From Nectonema munidae (Eukaryota; Nematomorpha; Nectonematoida; Nectonematidae), in the NCBI GenBank assembly GCA_030549495.1, contig JAUIRK010000890.1, forward strand, positions 414,001 to 478,000: a stretch of 64,000 bases of DNA, read 5' to 3'. The notes beneath the pieces were generated by a model. The model saw only the letters and a program-made list of their open reading frames with translations, did not search any database and was not told the DNA's origin. Positions 22,140 to 32,009 of the stretch are shown piece after piece. Position 1 is the stretch's first letter. Each line of letters begins with the position of its first letter. A program made the translations under genes and the position numbers.

Positions 22140-22530
22140 TACAAAGTACCTTCTTAGTATAGCAAGCAGGAACTTGGATTTATTAATAAATGGTTAAAAA
22201 AAAATTTACTAAAAGAGAGGAAGATATTTCGAAACCAAGATATTTGATACTAGTGTTGAGAGAATTGTGAATTGAGTTTTTGTATAAGTTGGCTCTGTTT
22301 ACTTTGTCAAGAGAAAATATGGCAAATTTTGTTTTGCTCTCGTTCAGGATTAAATGATTTGGATAACACCAATTTAATAGTTTTTTAATATTACTTAAGT
22401 GAATATTGTGTAGTTAACCATAATCTTTATGAGTTGATAAAATAAAAATATCATCAGCGCTGTTTGATCCTAAAAGATTTTGAAGATGGACACTGTCCAA
22501 AGATTTGGTTAGATCTAATGAAGATAGATA
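22140..22530 (-). pseudogene. LINE reverse transcriptase fragment with fused motifs A and C
   Basis: The minus strand encodes DLTKSLDSVHLQNLLGSN (motif A region, about 22470-22520), running straight into SADDIFILSTHKDY (motif C), then LLNWCYPNHLILNESKTKFA and NTSIKYLGFEI. In intact CR1/Jockey-type reverse transcriptases about 100 residues separate motifs A and C, so an in-frame internal deletion is inferred. A stop follows DYG. No ends were found. Confidence 0.75.
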
Positions 22531-22859
22531 AAAAATGTGGTTTAAACTCTCTTATAAAGAACTAGAAATAATTTTGTTGAAAAAAATGGATGATTTATTC
22601 TACATAGCTGTTTTTGATGCTCTAACTTAAATAGAAATTGAAGAAACAGAAAATTTTTATTGCTTCAATGTCAAAAAATCCCAGCAGGTTCGATGATTGG
22701 ATAGACTAAAAACTGAAGCAAAAAGAAGAAGGATCATTGGAGAGAAAATTAAAAGAAACAGAAAGAAAAGAAAAATCTGTAAAGAAATAGAACAATAATT
22801 TAAAACGTAATATAAAAACTATTTTTCATCATGTGAAAACTTTTATAGTAATGTGTAAA

Positions 22860-24030
22860 ACAAAATACTCGAGGTAAATTACATTTTTTACACCACGTCT
22901 TTTCGGATAAATGTAAAATTGGTGATAGAAATAAGGTTCATATTTTGATTGCCCCCGCAGAAGCATTTAATGTTAAAATTAAATATCTTATAATAAATCG
23001 CACTTGTTTTCAGAATTGACAAAATTTTCAAATAAATGAATGCCATGAAGTTGTTTTACATTGGGATTGAAAATAAATCTCAGATTCAAGAACTGAGAAG
23101 TGTTGGGAATTCCTGGAATTCAATCAAGTTCTGGAGAAAAGCAAGCTTTAACTTTTATGAAGCAATCAAAAACTGCAATATTCTTGATAAGATTGAAGCA
23201 CTTTGCTTTGATACAACAACTAGCAATTTAGGTCGGTTTAACGGTGCGTGCACAATTATTGAAAAGAAGTTAGATCGTAGTTTATTGTATCTTCCATGTC
23301 GGCATCATGTTTTTGAGTTCGTTCTAAAAAATTGTTTTGATTTGTTGATGGGTTCGACTTCTTGTCCAGATATGATACCTTTCAAAAGATTTTTTAAGAA
23401 AACAGGCATACAATTAACAATAAAAATTATATTACAAGCTGTGATAAAGTTTCTGATGTTTATCGTTTGAAAACTGTAAATCTTGTAAAATATCATCTCT
23501 CTAAGGAACAAAAAAGAGATGATTACAAGGAGTTGCTAGAACTAGCATTAATTTTTGTTGGTTGAGCTCCTGAAAGTAGAATATTTTTTGAATGCCAGGT
23601 CCTGTGTGTCATGCTCGATGGATGTCGTATGCGTTCAAAATTTTTATATTTCAGAATGAAATAGAATTAACATCAGCTGATAAAAGTTTTATAGCAAGAA
23701 TATGCGTTTTTCTTGTTGTTCTTTATGTTCCTGCATGGTTTTCATCTCCTGATGGAGTTAGATCGCTTTATAATGATTTTAATTTTATGCATCAATTCAT
23801 AAATTTTCAAAAAATTGATTCAGAAATTAGTCAAGTAACTTATAGGAAATTTTTTAATCCTTTCTGCTATCTTGCTCCTGAAAATGTTGCTTTATCTTCA
23901 TTTGATGAAAATGTTCCTAATAATATTAAGGCAAAAATGAGTGAACTTATAATAAAATCAATGCTAAATAAAAATGTGGAATCAATTAAAGTAAATACTA
24001 TTTTGCTCAAAAGGAATTACCATCTTTTCT
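22860..24030 (+). pseudogene. hAT-like transposase of an HWDGK/CFDTT family, broken
   Basis: Plus-strand blocks in order: GDRNKVHILIAPAEAFN (about 22920-22970), VVLHWD (about 23045-23070, shifted frame), then 23036-23470 with IEALCFDTTTSNLGRFNGAC and LYLPCRHHVFEFVL. RDDYKELLELALIFVG (about 23510-23565) ends in a stop, and 23592-24032 holds CHARWMSYAFKIFIF and VLYVPAWFSSPDGVRSLYND. I recognise these blocks from unannotated repeat proteins of arthropods and cnidarians. C-x-x-H and RW motifs are hAT-like, but the superfamily placement is my inference. At least two frame changes are seen. No termini were identified. Confidence 0.6.
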
Positions 24031-25425
24031 AAACCTAGAATTATCGTTATTGGTAAATTTTCACATCAAAAACTTTTTCACGGGGTTTTGATTTGATACT
24101 GATCTTCTTGACAATGATCATTTCCAATCAATTTTCTAATTTAAAAAAAATAATAGAAAAATTGAAGAAACTGGTAGTTTTCTATGATGTTGCAGAAAGA
24201 GGAATAAAACTTATACAAGATTTGATAGTATTCTAAAAAAGGGTAAAAATACATAGCAATTTATTCTACAAAACGTCACTCAAAACCGAAATATTTTTTT
24301 AGTGTTGAATTTTTTATGGAAATATAAAGAATAATAATTAATAGCAATTGAAGGGGGAGTGTTTTATAGTATCTCGGTGGGTCGTATTAAAATGATTATA
24401 ATCATTGTTATTTTACCTTTTGTTTCTAGCTCAATAAGTAACATTCGTTTATTTCCTTCTTTGTTGTAAATCAAATTGTATATTTTAACTTCTGGTTCTA
24501 AATTAACTCGATTAGTGTAATCAGCGCCGTATCGTGAGGTATAAGAGATTAAGAGACGTACTTATTGCCGTTACTTCTTTAACTGTTTTTTAACGCTAAC
24601 GATTGACATAAAATAAAGAGCTTTATTTATAAAGAGTTTTATTGAGTTTATTATTTGTATATTAAAATTTTTAGAATACAATTGTGTTTGGTTTAGTAGA
24701 AATTTCTTATTAAATGCGATTGAGTTTCAATAAATTTTCCTAATTTTATTTTAAATATTCATCTGTCTACAAAGAGCAAGGTAACTTTGCTATTTAAATT
24801 TGAGTAAACTCTACATTTTTAAGAAAAATTGTAATTTATATATTATTTAGAATAAAAGTAAATGAAACTTAATTTTTCATTTTTGATTATCAAATTTAAA
24901 CTATCATTGTAATACAATGAAAAAAATAATTATTTATCAGTATGTTCAATTAATATTAGAGCTGCAATCAAAAATGGATTTGCCAGCCAAATATTTTTCT
25001 TTATCTGTTGCTCTGACTAAAACAACATTTAAAAAGTCTGTTGATTTTTCACATCTCTAAGTTAAAAGTTAAGGTAGAGTTTTATCGAGAAGGAACGATT
25101 TCAAAAAAATTTATTAGGCTAATAAATTGTAACACTTTTTTATACGAAATTTTTAGGGAATCATTAAATGTTTTTCCATTTTGCTTCTTGACTCTTTTTT
25201 TTATTTAATTTTTTGTGCATCCAAGTTTTAATTGGAAACATGCTTTGCTCAAAAACGCGCAATCTTAAATTTATTATAATTTTGTGCATAATATGCGGCC
25301 AAGATTCATGCATATGTATATTTAAACTTTTTTTATCTACGCATAATGATGGATTTATTTTTTTCATTTTATAGTTCATTCTTAAGCTTTGTGATCGCTG
25401 AATTGAATATATTTGCGCAAGATTT
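24031..25425. other. AT-rich upstream region of COX10
   Basis: No recognised gene or repeat. A minus-strand open frame (25164-25853) enters this stretch but is treated as a shadow of COX10. The COX10 promoter should lie in the last few hundred bases; no clear TATA or initiator could be assigned in such AT-rich DNA. Confidence 0.4.
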
Positions 25426-26589
25426 ATGGGCATGTATTTGAAAAAGAATATGATTTTATCGTATTCTTTATCAAATTGTATTTTGGCGCGTTTTATTTCA
25501 ATTACTTCAAAATTAATGTCAAACAATGTTGCCGTTAAGATATGCTCTGAGATAGATGCAGAATCAAGAGAACCCAGTTTAAAGAAAAGAGATGTTAGTT
25601 TTAATTTTAAGTCTCTTGAAAATAATTCGTACAAATCTTTTATTCTAGATGAGAAACTGGTCTCAATCGATACCATTTCTTCATTTTCGTTTAAGCAATC
25701 CTTGTTAAAACTTGCTAAAATTAGATTAAGTGCGTTAGTTGTCATTACATCAGCCTCTGGCTTTGTTCTCTCTCCCCAGCCTTTTGATACAAAGACTTTC
25801 ATTGGTTGCTTACTAGGAACTGCATTCTTTTCCTTCGCTGCCGCTTCAACCAATCAACTACTTGAAATACCTTTTGACGCTCAAATGTCCCGAACACGTT
25901 TACGGCCACTGGTTACACATGCAATCACTCCTTTATTCGCTGCAACCTTTTCTCTCATTTGTATTTCGTCTGGTGTAATTCTTTATTCATCTTTTACAAA
26001 TTCATTGACTCTTAGTTTGGGAGTACTCACCTATTTACTGTATACCAGTGTTTACACACCATTAAAGCGTCATTCAGCTCTAAATACTTCGATAGGCGCT
26101 ATTGTAGGTGCTCTTCCTCCATTGATAGGCTACTCAGCTTCTTCCTCCACCTTAAGTTCATCTGCGTTTTTTCTTGGTTTTTTACTTTTTGCTTGGCAAT
26201 TTCCGCACTTCCATTCCCTTAGCTGGAGTCTACGAGATCAGTACTCACGCGCTGGCTATGCAATGTCCTCTTGTTTAGCTCCAAGTATGTGTACATTATC
26301 GTCCTTAATTTATTCCACTGCGATTTTGTTCTCTTGTCTCCTATCGCCATTAATAACTGTATTTACATCGCTTTTCTTTTCCTTGCTTTCGCTCTATCCA
26401 AATCTGAAATTGTTTAGCCTAGCTTTCAAATTTTACATTTCGCCATCTGTGTCAACTTCAAGAAAGTTATTTCGTTTCACTCTTTTACATCTTCCCATTC
26501 TAATGGTCCTGTTAATCTTGGACAGTTTTTACATGCGTGATTTTTTCTTACAATTAACTAATGAAATAAGTCTCAAATTAATGTCGTGA
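25426..26589 (+). CDS. COX10: Protoheme IX farnesyltransferase, mitochondrial (heme O synthase)
   Basis: A 387-residue intronless frame. The enzyme transfers a farnesyl group to heme b to make heme O, the first step toward heme A for cytochrome c oxidase, and sits in the inner mitochondrial membrane. Residues 1 to about 90 are the mitochondrial leader and a divergent linker. The UbiA-type prenyltransferase core follows, with the first Asp-rich motif in NQLLEIPFDAQMSRTRLRPL (143-162), YTPLKR (210-215), NTSIGAIVGALPPLIGY (220-236), and the second motif region FAWQFPHFHSLSWSLRDQY (255-273). Seven to nine hydrophobic segments follow the family pattern. An alternative start is the Met at residue 9 (MILSYSL). 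Length is in the normal range. Codons are AT-rich like the surroundings, so it is a resident gene. Confidence 0.95.
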   Translation: MGMYLKKNMILSYSLSNCILARFISITSKLMSNNVAVKICSEIDAESREPSLKKRDVSFNFKSLENNSYKSFILDEKLVSIDTISSFSFKQSLLKLAKIRLSALVVITSASGFVLSPQPFDTKTFIGCLLGTAFFSFAAASTNQLLEIPFDAQMSRTRLRPLVTHAITPLFAATFSLICISSGVILYSSFTNSLTLSLGVLTYLLYTSVYTPLKRHSALNTSIGAIVGALPPLIGYSASSSTLSSSAFFLGFLLFAWQFPHFHSLSWSLRDQYSRAGYAMSSCLAPSMCTLSSLIYSTAILFSCLLSPLITVFTSLFFSLLSLYPNLKLFSLAFKFYISPSVSTSRKLFRFTLLHLPILMVLLILDSFYMRDFFLQLTNEISLKLMS

Positions 26590-26688
26590 TCTGTATGTAT
26601 AATATATGCTATCTGGATTGAGAATAGAAAGTTCAACATTTATGTAATATGTTAATTTTACGATGGAAATTTTGTTATATGCGATAAA

Positions 26689-26694
26689 AATAAA
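26689..26694 (+). promoter_or_regulatory. Polyadenylation signal of COX10
   Basis: AATAAA about 100 bp after the COX10 stop codon, in the correct orientation. Confidence 0.55.
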
Positions 26695-26699
26695 CACAG

Positions 26700-27680
26700 A
26701 GTTGTTATTTTTAATCTTATATTGTTTTTCTAATACAGATGTTTTATTCTCTAAAACTAGACGGAATATAAAGTGTATGATGTACTTCTAAAGTCAAATA
26801 ATCAAGTTTTGCATTATATTTATTAATTCTTTTTAAAAAATATTTTTTTAGACTTTGTTATTTCAATTTTATTTTGATGATTGCTTGCGCTTAAGATTCA
26901 ATAAAATCGTCCCAGGGTAATGGTAGGACTAGAATCTACCTTGTTTTCAATCTGGCACTTGGTAATACTTCTAAGTAAAGCGCGAAGATCCGATAGGAGT
27001 GTGGTTTAGCCGGTGCAGATTCAGCTTTTTATAATTATTTTCATTTTTATGAATAACCAAGTAAAACAATTTACTATAAAAAATGCATACTTAAAACAAA
27101 TTTCTACATAAAAAATCATTTCTTTGATAGGAAATTTTCAGAATAAATACAATTAAAAACTTTCACGCCCACTCCAGCCCTAAAAAAATCCCGCCTTCAA
27201 CAATTGGCTCAAGCATATGGTCTATATCTTTATATGATTATTGCTACTTTATAATTAGTAAACTAAATTAAATGAAGCGCCGTGTTGTTCTTGCTTGTAT
27301 TCTAGTCCTCGTCATAATCCTCTCCCAATAGAGGAATTATCGATTGTAAAAGCATACTTGTTAGATCTTGTATAGGTGATGCAAAATTTTAATGTGGAAT
27401 ATTTTCCTTTATGTGAACAATTCAACTTCTGTATATCATTTTAAATATCACTCGCTTATTTATATTGGGCAACAAGTATATATTTTTATTAAAACAAGAT
27501 GCGGGACCATGTAATTCCTAAAATGTTTAAATGGTAGTATAACACTAACAACAATAAAACTCATAACTGCATTTCATTTAAAAGTTGTGTAGCGATTATG
27601 GCCATTAGGGTGAATACAAAAAATGATTTTTCATGAAATTACCTTTAAACGAGGAACTTTTATCTGTATTTTCAACAAAA
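26700..27680. other. Intergenic region after COX10
   Basis: No gene recognised. A less AT-rich patch at about 26905-27025 (around GGTAATGGTAGGACTAG and TTTAGCCGGTGCAGATTC) looks like part of a repeat or small RNA, but it does not fold into a tRNA that I can support. Confidence 0.35.
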
Positions 27681-27932
27681 AGCTATCAAGAAGGCATTTG
27701 ATAGCGTTGAGCCTTACGTTTTACTTGCAAAACTTCATATATATGCTTTCGATGAAAACAGCACCTCATTTCTTCACTCGTACTTTAATGAACGAAAACA
27801 AGTGTGTTTAAATGGCAATTTTTCTAAATTATTGAATACTCAAAAAGGTGTACCTCAAGGTTCGCTTCTAGGTCCATTATTCTTTTCAATATATATCAAC
27901 GATTTACAAAACTTTTGTAACAAATGAGATTA
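27681..27932 (+). pseudogene. LINE RT piece 1 (motifs A-B)
   Basis: It encodes AIKKAFDSVEPYVLLAKLHI, then FDENSTSFLHSYFNERKQV, then the hallmark GVPQGSLLGPLFFSIYIND of non-LTR reverse transcriptases. A stop (TGA) follows CNK just before the TA insertion site. Confidence 0.85.
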
Positions 27933-28542
27933 CAGAGTTTTTCGATCTATTACGTCGTTGTTGCAATCAATTGAGTCGTTATTGCTATCAATTACGTCAA
28001 TTTTCATTCAATTACGTCGTTGTTGCAATCAACTACGTCAGTTTTAAAAATAAGAAAAATTAAAAAAAACGTAAAATTATATTTTATTTACTAACAATCA
28101 ATATGTTCATAGTTTGAAGATTTGTTGATATACAAAAGCATATTTCTATAATATCCAATGCAATCTGAACTAGTGATTTCTGTGAAAGCACTGCTGAATC
28201 GGTTTTTCAGCTGAGACTCATTAGCGGACACTTGTCTTGTCACCAAATTTTTCCATTTACTGAGACAATTTTCAATTGGATTCAAAAATGTTCAGTATGG
28301 CGGTAAAAACATTACATTAAATCCTTCAAAGCAGAAGTTTCGACAACGATGAATTATCCATTACCAATACTGGATTTTAATATTTAGCTCAGAACATTTC
28401 AATTTCAAATCGTTAAGACACCCTTGAAATTTTACTCCATTATAATTTTTAAAACTGACGTAATTTATTGCAACAACGACGTAATTGAATGAAAATTGAC
28501 GTAATTGATTGCAACAACGACGCAATAAATCCAAAAACTCTG
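27933..28542. mobile_element. Tc1/mariner-like deletion derivative with TTACGTC-rich ends
   Basis: 610 bp between TA dinucleotides (27931-27932 and 28543-28544). The ends share CAGAGTTTTT. Long inverted repeats of about 110 bp contain several copies of TTACGTC and GTTGTTGCAATCAA. Removing the insert restores the LINE frame across GAT-TAT-TTA. Only the 3' part of a transposase remains, on the minus strand. Confidence 0.85.
28091..28320 (-). pseudogene. C-terminal fragment of IS630/Tc1-type transposase
   Basis: The minus strand gives EGFNVMFLPPY, then FLNPIENCLSKWKNLVTRQV and SDCIGYYRNMLLYIN. FLPPYSP-LNPIE with its final catalytic Glu is the signature of the DDE superfamily's last block. The first and second Asp regions are gone, and a stop replaces the Ser of PPYS. 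Confidence 0.8.
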
Positions 28543-28889
28543 TATTTACTTTTTGCTGATGACATAACCCTGTTGTTTTACCTGAATGATAATATTATTG
28601 CTAAATATGGAAGCTATGAAAACGATATCAACGCTAATCTAATTTTTATATACACATAGTGATAAAATATGTAAAAAACTATTCAATGTAAATACACTCA
28701 TTCTAACAAATAAAGCTTTAATATTGCCTCATTTTAATTATTGTTTGATCAATTTGGGTTACACTAATTTGAACAGCCTCATAATACTACAGAAAAAATC
28801 ATTGAGACTTATTTTCAACCTACCTTATTTTTCCCATACTGGTGAATATTTTAAAAGTATACAGATTCTCAAGATTGATATGTACATAC
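28543..28889 (+). pseudogene. LINE RT piece 2 (motif C and thumb)
   Basis: It resumes with YLLFADDITLLFYLNDN (catalytic ADD). After an internal deletion it continues ALILPHFNYCLINLGYTN, then LQKKSLRLIFNLPYFSHTGE, typical of the CR1/Jockey thumb region. It ends at the hAT target site. Confidence 0.8.
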
Positions 28890-30944
28890 CAGAGGCGTAT
28901 ATTCACAGTGTGCTAGGTGTGCGGCGCACACCTTATAATTTCATGCAGTTAAACTTGTTTGATTTGTTAAACTCTTCTTATTGGCTTTTCAGGACTGTAG
29001 CCAAAAGTATGAATGAAATGATATTTAAACTTGCAATAAGTGAAGTTGCGCTATGTCGCAGGCGCACGCTTCATATCTACAATAAAGGCGTTATATTTTC
29101 TGAAGCACACGATATGCCAGTATTCAAAACTGTATTATTCACATGAAGACGCAGCGTATTAGAGCGAGGAAAAACAAAATAGAAATAAGACACACGTTTG
29201 TATTGAATGGGGTAGTGCTCAAGTCTTTTCGCACGCTTTGCGTCGAACTGTATGATTTTTCATCACACTTCCTCTCTCCTACGCATCACGTCTCTGTATC
29301 AAGAAGAAAATAAAATACAACGTTTGACTATAAAACATGCTTTATCTGTCAGATCAGTTGTGCGCGATTTTCACAACACCAAATTATACATTCAAGATCA
29401 TCAAAAATCAGAATTTTATATTCACCCGTTTTTTGTAGTTCAAGTTTAATATTTTAGATAAAATCAACCTTTTTGCAGTTTATTCCGTACATAAAAACTT
29501 AAGTAAATCTGTCAAAGTAAGGTTTTTGAACATTTACAGAATTTTTGGTTGAACAATTTTAATGATCACGTTATATTATGCGTTGGACCTTAAATCCATA
29601 ATGTATATTTTGAAAATTATGCATAAAGGATGAAAATTATACTTTATTTTTCTTATTATATGGCTAGTTGGAAGTTAGATAGTTAGTTTAGAACTTGAGA
29701 AAATAATTTATTATTATAAAAGAACGTAAAGGCGAACAATTTATTGAGAACAAAGTTTATTTCTAAGTAAGTTTTTGTCGACAGTCGGCTTTATCAAACA
29801 ATAAGAAGTAGTGAAAAGAAAAGAGTGTTGAAGACTTAGCTTGAGTGAAGAGTAGGAGTAAGTTTAAATTATTATAAAGGCGTTTTTTATATCCCTTTAT
29901 GTTTTAATCAATTGGACTTAAATTTTTCAAAGTTTATTTTTATTATATTACAATAATTTTTAAATTTATTATAATTACTATTAAAGGAGAAACTTAAGAT
30001 GAACAAATTTGGTAAAAATGTTATAACTCTAAGTTTTGATTCAATCCCTGAATTAATACTGACATTTTGATTTCGCCATTTATCTTACTAAATATTTTTT
30101 CATATGATCTTTTTTTAGACAAATGGATTTTGCTATAAATGATTTAATTGAAAAGCCTTTTTCAATGCGCACATTCGAAGAAAAAAAATAAATAGTTCAA
30201 GCTGGAAAACCACTTCCCTTTTTGCCTAAATTGACCGTGAAACATAAAGATAAAAATACATCGCATATTTAGCATTTTTCTGTTTTGCAATACCAAATTG
30301 TTGAATGGTTATAAGGGTGTGATAAAAAGTCTGCTCTATTCTGTTGGCCATGTTTATTATTTGCTAAAGAGTCAAGTGTTTGGAACAAAAAAGGATTCAC
30401 AGATCCCAATCATTTGTCCACTTCGCAAAAGAAACATGAAAAATCACGAAATCACATAGAAACTTCTTTGAACTTGAAGGTATTTGGGCATCAAAGAATT
30501 GACATCCTTTTTGAGAGTCAGAAGAACGAAGAAATCAAGAAACACATGAAATAGTTAAAAAAAAAATACAAAAGTATTCAAACGCTTAGTTGACGTTGTG
30601 TGTTTTTTGGCAAAACAAAATTTAGTTTTCAGAGGACATCCTAAACTTGATTCATCCTTAAATCGTGGAAACTACGTTGAGCTTTTAAAAGTTATTAAAA
30701 ATTACGACTCTTTATTGAATGAGCACTTAATCGAGTCTAAAGTTTTCCAAGGTACATCTCCTACTATACAAAATGACATAATTAAAGCCATTGCGAATAC
30801 TTTGAGAGCTCATATAAAAGAAGAAATAAAATCTACAAATTTTTAAATGAATTTTTAAAACAGGAAATGAGATTGTTGTTTACCTACAAATAAAAATAAT
30901 TTTTTTCAAGCACACCTTTGTTTGAGTTTCACCCTACGCCACTG
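28890..30944 (+). mobile_element. hAT element, internally deleted
   Basis: 2055 bp flanked by a perfect 8-bp duplication GTACATAC (28882-28889, 30945-30952). Terminal repeats are CAGAGGCGTATATTC and, complemented, CAGTGGCGTAGGGTG. It carries only the N-terminal half of a ZMYM1/TTF-type hAT transposase. The stretch 28900-29160 is open but not recognised, as is a 65-residue frame at 29252-29449. Confidence 0.9.
30120..30846 (+). pseudogene. N-terminal half of a ZMYM1-like hAT transposase
   Basis: Blocks: FCWPCLLFAKESSVWNKKGF (TTF-type zinc finger, about 30340-30400), DPNHLSTSQKKHEKSRNHIE, and after stops and a frame change 30598-30846 with CFLAKQNLVFRGHPKLD, SLNRGNYVELLKV and GTSPTIQNDIIKAIA (DUF4371-type domain). 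The catalytic core and dimerisation domain are absent, so the protein cannot work alone. Confidence 0.85.
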
Positions 30945-30952
30945 GTACATAC

Positions 30953-31296
30953 ATCAACTCATCAAATTTATACATAACTTTGTGAATGGGAAATTATCTC
31001 TTTTCTTTCAATCATGGTTTGAATTATGTTCAGATAAACATGGCTATAAACTACGGGGGAATAACAAATTTGTTATTCCATTACACAGAAGTACCAAATT
31101 TAAATGTTCTTTGAGGTCCCGAGCCATCACTCACTGGAACACTTGAGCTAACTACTTTGAAATGCCCTACTTAGATCAAAACATAACTACTTATTCTACC
31201 TACATCAAAAACTTACATTTGAATCAATACCATAACTCATGCTATTCAAATTGCTTTTGTAGAGAGAGATTTCTTAATCATTTCGAACAATCATGA
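30953..31296 (+). pseudogene. LINE ORF2 C-terminus (piece 3)
   Basis: It encodes HQLIKFIHNFVNGKLSLFFQ, RGNNKFVIPLHRSTKF, and SLRSRAITHWNT, matching the (Y/N)-R-NS...WN(SL)P tail of CR1/Jockey-like ORF2. One stop follows WNT. The frame runs on to a TGA at 31294. Confidence 0.75.
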
Positions 31297-31689
31297 AAAG
31301 CACTTTTCTCTTTATTATTCAACACCACATTTTCTAAAACTATGTTATTAATTTACATTTTTTTTAATTTTCTCTTTCATTATTGTATCACATAATATTG
31401 TATTATTAAACAAATTGTAAATTTTTTAAAATTTTTATTGTTTCTATCTATAATCTTAGAGGTTTCCTAACAACGGTCGAATAAGGAGTCATTTTAAATA
31501 GTTAGATAAACACGTCAACATTGTATTAAAAAATCATTGGCTCAAATTTTTATATTTGAATCCAAAGTTTAAAAAATGGTATTTCGATTAAATATATGAA
31601 AAAACTTTATCAAATAATAATTAAAGTATATTATTACATTTTTATGGATTAAATCAAAAACGTTATATAAAATTTTTTTATTTACGAGT
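31297..31689. other. AT-rich stretch after the LINE
   Basis: Probably the LINE 3' untranslated part followed by unclassified DNA. Nothing coding was recognised. Confidence 0.35.
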
Positions 31690-31860
31690 GTCAGTAAAAC
31701 ACGCCCGCGCAAGTAAATTAATAAGAAATTCATATAAAAAATATTAAACTTTTCTTATTTTTTTGACAAAGAACTTTAGTTTAATTGATTCCGCCTTTTA
31801 CAACTATCAAAAACTGGATTTGAAACATAAAGAATAATAATTTAAAAAGATAAAACTTTT
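31690..31860 (+). repeat. Left arm of an inverted repeat flanking LINE-2
   Basis: About 150 bp here is the reverse complement of 35285-35475. Shared blocks include TTTAATTGATTCCGCC, CTGGATTTGAAACATAAAG and ATATTAAACTTTTCTTAT. The two arms bracket the RNase H-bearing LINE. They may be the terminal repeats of an older DNA element into which the LINE inserted, or two copies of a repeat in opposite orientation. Confidence 0.75.
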
Positions 31861-32009
31861 CAAATTTGAATTTTTAAATAATATAAAAAAAATTAAAAAA
31901 AAATATATGATATCTTAAAATTAAAATAAAAATTTGACTTTAAGTTTTTGAAAACTTGCATAAAAAATCATCTCAAATGAAACCATTAAAATCATAAAAA
32001 ATTGGAGGA

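Larger units (their letters stand above)
27681..31296 (+). mobile_element. LINE (CR1/Jockey-like) remnant interrupted by two DNA transposons
   Basis: Three coding pieces belong to one old LINE: 27681-27932, 28543-28889 and 30953-31296. The gaps are filled by a Tc1/mariner derivative and a hAT derivative, both with clean target duplications, so the pieces read continuously across the insertion sites. It is 5'-truncated: translation starts within motif A, and no endonuclease is seen. Confidence 0.8.

Noticed and set aside
25164-25853. 229-residue open frame on the minus strand
   Set aside because: It overlaps the 5' part of COX10 on the opposite strand, has no recognisable motif, and its overlap mirrors COX10 codons; treated as a shadow.
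26905-27025. Possible tRNA or small nuclear RNA
   Set aside because: No cloverleaf or consistent A/B box pair could be built; left as unclassified.
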